From positions 1 through 9,215 of the forward strand of contig CALBGL010000018.1 in NCBI GenBank assembly GCA_937892735.1: DNA of 9,215 nucleotides, in the 5' to 3' direction. Below, piece by piece: positions 6,403 through 9,215 of the stretch (its first letter is position 1; each line of letters starts with the position of its first letter). This DNA comes from an uncultured Clostridia bacterium. GTDB lineage: Bacteria > Bacillota > Clostridia > Lachnospirales > Bianqueaceae. A model generated the notes under the pieces. The model did no database searches and was not told the origin of the DNA. It saw nothing but the letters and a program-made list of their open reading frames with translations. Position numbers and translations under genes: made by a program.

Positions 6403-7296
6403 ATGATCATAGAAGATCTGCTTTTTTGTTTAAAATCATTCATACTGGGAATCGTAGAGGGCGTGACGGAATTCCTGCCGATTTCCTCCACAGGACATCT
6501 CATTGTTTTTGAGGATTTATTACAGTTTCAGGGTTCAGAACAATATATTAACACATATTCGTATGTAATTCAGCTGGGTGCGATTCTGGCCGTCATCCTG
6601 TTGTATTGGAAGAAGATTTTTGCTACGCTTCAGAATCTGTTTCCAAAGAAGGAAAAAAACGTCTGGATACGTCCCTATAAACAGACAGGACTTCGTTTCT
6701 GGATCACGCTGGCGATTGCCTGTATCCCGGGCTTTATAGGTGTTATGCTGTTGGGCGATTTGGCGGATGCGTATCTGTTTAATTCTGTCAGCGTGTCCAT
6801 TGTTTTAGTACTGGGTGGTATCGCGATGATCTTTGCGGAGAAATACTGTAACAAAAATAAAACCACGGCGGTACAGCAGGATGGGAAATGGCTCTATGTG
6901 ACGACCAAGCAGTCCTTGATTATCGGCTGTTTCCAGTGTCTGTCCATTATTCCCGGAATGAGCAGAAGCGCTTCGACGATTATCGGTGGATGGGTTGCGG
7001 GTCTTTCCACAACGGCGAGCGCAGAGTTCTCGTTTTTTCTGGCGATTCCGGTCATGTTGGGAATGAGTGCGTTGAAGTTGATCCAGTTAGGCGGCTTTGG
7101 TTCCATGACCTCCATCGAACTTGTCAGTCTGGCGATTGGTTTTGTGGTCAGTTTTCTAGTAGCTCTGGTTGTTGTCAGAAAGTTTATCGCGTTCTTACAG
7201 AAAAAGCCAATGACTGTATTTGCGGGATATCGAATTGTGTTTGGCTTATTCATTTTAATTTTAAGTCTGTTTGGCATTGTGAATATGGCGGCATAA
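6403..7296 (+). CDS. uppP: Undecaprenyl-diphosphatase (BacA/UppP family)
   Basis: UppP removes a phosphate from undecaprenyl diphosphate at the membrane, recycling the lipid carrier used for peptidoglycan and other wall polymers; extra copies can give bacitracin tolerance. The 297-residue product has both family signatures: EGVTEFLPISSTGHL (residues 19-33), holding the acidic pair Glu19/Glu23, Ser29 and His32, and PGMSRSASTI (184-193) with the catalytic Arg188. About eight hydrophobic segments run through the protein, among them 55-69, 99-118, 130-146, 205-230, 238-258 and 273-294. Length and order match the family. The ribosome site AAAGGGGA (6393-6400) is unusually close to the ATG, but the N-terminus aligns with family starts and no better start exists. 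It has its own promoter and terminator, so it is a single-gene unit. Confidence 0.95.
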   Translation: MIIEDLLFCLKSFILGIVEGVTEFLPISSTGHLIVFEDLLQFQGSEQYINTYSYVIQLGAILAVILLYWKKIFATLQNLFPKKEKNVWIRPYKQTGLRFWITLAIACIPGFIGVMLLGDLADAYLFNSVSVSIVLVLGGIAMIFAEKYCNKNKTTAVQQDGKWLYVTTKQSLIIGCFQCLSIIPGMSRSASTIIGGWVAGLSTTASAEFSFFLAIPVMLGMSALKLIQLGGFGSMTSIELVSLAIGFVVSFLVALVVVRKFIAFLQKKPMTVFAGYRIVFGLFILILSLFGIVNMAA

Positions 7297-7297
7297 T

Positions 7298-7345
7298 AAG
7301 AAGTCGGCAGAATCTATGAAAATGGATCTGCCGACTTCTTTGTTT
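7298..7345 (+). terminator. Strong intrinsic terminator after uppP
   Basis: A perfect 13-bp stem, 7298-7310 (AAGAAGTCGGCAG) with 7328-7340 (CTGCCGACTTCTT), is followed by a T-rich stretch (TTCTTTGTTTG). It starts two bases after the uppP stop codon. Confidence 0.88.
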
Positions 7346-7352
7346 GTAGAGT

Positions 7353-7381
7353 TTGACAGAAAAGAGGGTGTGTGATAAAAT
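7353..7381 (+). promoter_or_regulatory. Promoter for the third ABC gene
   Basis: A perfect TTGACA (7353-7358) lies 17 bp from TAAAAT (7376-7381). It follows the uppP terminator directly and would start transcription near 7388, leaving a leader of about 27 nt. Confidence 0.8.
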
Positions 7382-7414
7382 CATTTTCAGAGATAGCAGA
7401 GGGAGGGGGAAGAA

Positions 7415-9097
7415 ATGAGGCGTTTCATCGTAAAATGTAAAAAAGAAGTGGCCTTTTTCCTGATAGCGAATGTGGTTTGGGCAGCCATAGGAATTTCACT
7501 AGCATTTATTTTACAGTATATTACAGATACGGCTATGACCGGGACCATGCAAAGGGTACCGTTGATTATTGCGATGATACTGGTGTATCTGGCGGCAGAT
7601 ACGGTGTTTGAGTTTTTTTCCAGTTATACCTCCGCGGTGCTGAATACCAAAGTATCCCTGCTTTTTCGAAATGCGCTGGTGCGAAGGATTCAAAAGAGCA
7701 GTGTAGAAGAGAAGGAAAAGCGGGGAGACGCCTATTATCTGTCTTTACTCAATAATAATGTGTCAGAGGTAGAAAGTGAATATGTGTATGGGGTACAGAT
7801 TGTTTTCTTTCAAATTGTATCCCTTCTGTTTGCACTGGTCGCCACAACCTATATACAGCCCCTGTTGACTTTGATTCTTATCATTTTATCGATGGTTCCT
7901 CTGCTGGTTCCCCAATTGCTGAAAAAGAAATTAGAGACCGTCAATCGGGATGCGCTGGCATCCAAGTCTCGATATTTAAATGTGCTGAACGAGCTTTTAG
8001 AGGGATTTCAGACACTGAAAGTGTTTGGACGAGAGAGGAATTATGCGGTCCATCACGACGCACAAAATGAAGATTTCATGAAGAAGACACAGTATAATTA
8101 CAAATGGCGACGATGGTCTATGTCTCTTTCATATGGAATGGGAAACATGGTGATTCTAGGGACATGGGGGATTGGACTTATCTTCACGTTATCAGGTTCT
8201 ATTTTATTTTCTCAATTGATTGCGCTGACGACACTGATGAATATGGTCGCCGGGCCTTTTCAGATTATCAGTGAACGGTACTCGGATATTCTCGCGGGTA
8301 AGGCAATCGCGGAAGATTTGCTGCATTATATAGACGAGAAACAGGATGATGATATACAGTATAAATCCCTGGCGCCTCATGTGGACCAGATACAGCTGCA
8401 GCATGTATCTGTGATTCGAGATGAATATTGTATTCTCAAGGATATCAACGTGAGAATTCAGCAAAACCAGAATGTGGGGATTATCGGAAATAGCGGGAGT
8501 GGAAAAAGCACATTGCTGAAAGCGATCGCAGGCATCATAACGGTGCAGGAGGGAGAGATAACGGTCAACGGTCAGATCGTTTCCAACGAGGCAGAGCTGA
8601 TACATCCCGATTCCATATTGATTGCGCAGGATACAACGATTTTTTCAGCGACAATAGGCGAGAATATCTCCATGTTCAAGCCGTGTCGTGCGGAACGCAT
8701 TCGGCAGGCCATAGAGAAAGCGGGATTGACAACCTGGTTTCGGCGTAATGGAGAAGACGTGAATCAAGAAATCGAGAAAAGCAAGGCCAATCTTTCCGGC
8801 GGAGAGATGCGTCGAATGGATTTTGCGCGAACGACTCTTCAGGAGAATTCGCAAATTCTGCTGTTTGATGAGCCCACAGCGGGGCTGGATGCCTATAACG
8901 CACAGAACATTATGGAACAAATCTGTGACATGAAACAGGGAATGCGGATTGTTGCGACACATAATCTAACAGAAGAAAATATGCGAAGATTTGACTGGAT
9001 TTATATGATAGAACAGGGAGAAATCATTCTTGAAGGCAAGCCGGAAGCGATTCTGCATGCACCAGCGTATCGGAAATTGAAGCAGGGAAAACAATAG
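7415..9097 (+). CDS. ABC exporter half-transporter, single gene
   Basis: This is a 560-residue fusion of an exporter-type membrane domain and an ATPase domain. Hydrophobic segments lie near residues 12-34, 48-70, 126-168 (a pair) and 240-282. The ATPase motifs are complete: Walker A GNSGSGKS (358-365), Q-loop Gln405, signature LSGGE (460-464, Glu in place of the common Gln), Walker B ILLFDE (481-486), D-loop AGLD (489-492) and switch His516. The ELLEGFQTLKVFGRE stretch (193-207) is the usual intracellular coupling region of exporters. It has no protease domain and differs clearly from the pair at 747-4326. It could be a homodimer or the first half of a pair whose partner lies beyond the window. 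The start follows GGGAGGGGG (7401-7409), and a strong promoter is just upstream. Substrate unknown; some tail-end features recall drug or peptide exporters, but nothing is decisive. Confidence 0.9.
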   Translation: MRRFIVKCKKEVAFFLIANVVWAAIGISLAFILQYITDTAMTGTMQRVPLIIAMILVYLAADTVFEFFSSYTSAVLNTKVSLLFRNALVRRIQKSSVEEKEKRGDAYYLSLLNNNVSEVESEYVYGVQIVFFQIVSLLFALVATTYIQPLLTLILIILSMVPLLVPQLLKKKLETVNRDALASKSRYLNVLNELLEGFQTLKVFGRERNYAVHHDAQNEDFMKKTQYNYKWRRWSMSLSYGMGNMVILGTWGIGLIFTLSGSILFSQLIALTTLMNMVAGPFQIISERYSDILAGKAIAEDLLHYIDEKQDDDIQYKSLAPHVDQIQLQHVSVIRDEYCILKDINVRIQQNQNVGIIGNSGSGKSTLLKAIAGIITVQEGEITVNGQIVSNEAELIHPDSILIAQDTTIFSATIGENISMFKPCRAERIRQAIEKAGLTTWFRRNGEDVNQEIEKSKANLSGGEMRRMDFARTTLQENSQILLFDEPTAGLDAYNAQNIMEQICDMKQGMRIVATHNLTEENMRRFDWIYMIEQGEIILEGKPEAILHAPAYRKLKQGKQ

Positions 9098-9103
9098 AAC
9101 GAC

Positions 9104-9132
9104 TTGCGTATAAGATAAAATTGTGCTATTCT
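9104..9132 (+). promoter_or_regulatory. Possible promoter for a gene beyond the window
   Basis: TTGCGT (9104-9109), a 17-bp spacer and TATTCT (9127-9132), with TG at 9124-9125 giving an extended -10. No terminator is seen between the ABC stop (9097) and this site. The bases after it (9133-9215) hold no ORF and short G/C-rich repeats such as GAAAC/GTTTC (9137-9149) that may be the start of a leader. Confidence 0.4.
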
Positions 9133-9215
9133 TATGAAACAGGGTTTCCGAGAGAGAGCAGGGAGTTTCCCATAGTTAAAGATACCACACCAAATATGAT
9201 GAACCCACGCTTATA

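Noticed and set aside
6888..7319. 143-codon plus-strand frame overlapping uppP
   Set aside because: It lies out of frame inside uppP, ends in the terminator stem and has no recognisable domain.
9098..9215. Riboswitch or T-box leader at the window end
   Set aside because: Short repeats are present, but I see no conserved core of any riboswitch class and the sequence is cut off by the window.

Overview
The window looks like part of a Gram-positive, low-to-mid GC Clostridia genome, most likely a gut Lachnospiraceae-type Firmicute. The support is strong AGGAGG-type ribosome sites, sigma-A-type promoters (TTGACA/TATAAT with 17-bp spacing), intrinsic hairpin/T-tract terminators, a cytoplasmic family-28 pectin hydrolase and NisT-like ABC exporters. 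The family-level placement is an inference. All protein-coding genes I accept lie on the plus strand.

Layout: (1) Positions 1-43 are the 3' end of a 5S rRNA, followed by a T-run and a hairpin terminator, so the window begins at the tail of an rRNA operon. (2) Positions 88-746 hold no protein gene. Positions 143-538 carry the most unusual structure seen: five complete 33-bp palindromes (10-bp arms around a 13-bp centre) plus one degenerate half unit, repeated every 74-76 bp. The 41-43-bp segments between them are related to each other. It resembles a CRISPR array in spacing but not in content. (3) A promoter at 605-633 drives two tandem, translationally coupled ABC exporter half-transporters (747-2546 and 2557-4326), probably a heterodimer of the NisT/SpaT peptide-exporter type. 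(4) After a weak terminator-like hairpin, an extended -10 promoter drives a cytosolic GH28 (polygalacturonase-fold) enzyme (4512-5771), which ends in a clear terminator. (5) A small Nudix hydrolase (5830-6297) follows with no obvious promoter of its own. (6) A separately promoted uppP/bacA gene (6403-7296) for undecaprenyl-diphosphatase ends in a strong terminator. (7) A separately promoted single ABC exporter half-transporter (7415-9097) follows. The last 118 bp hold a possible promoter and leader for a gene beyond the window.

How the genes fit together: apart from the ABC pair, they look like independent short transcription units rather than one pathway. Two ABC export systems and UppP could all bear on envelope stress or peptide antibiotics, but nothing in the window (no precursor peptide, immunity gene, sensor or regulator) proves this. 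The GH28 and Nudix genes look like ordinary metabolic and housekeeping genes. The palindrome array between the rRNA operon and the ABC operon is the feature most worth following up.
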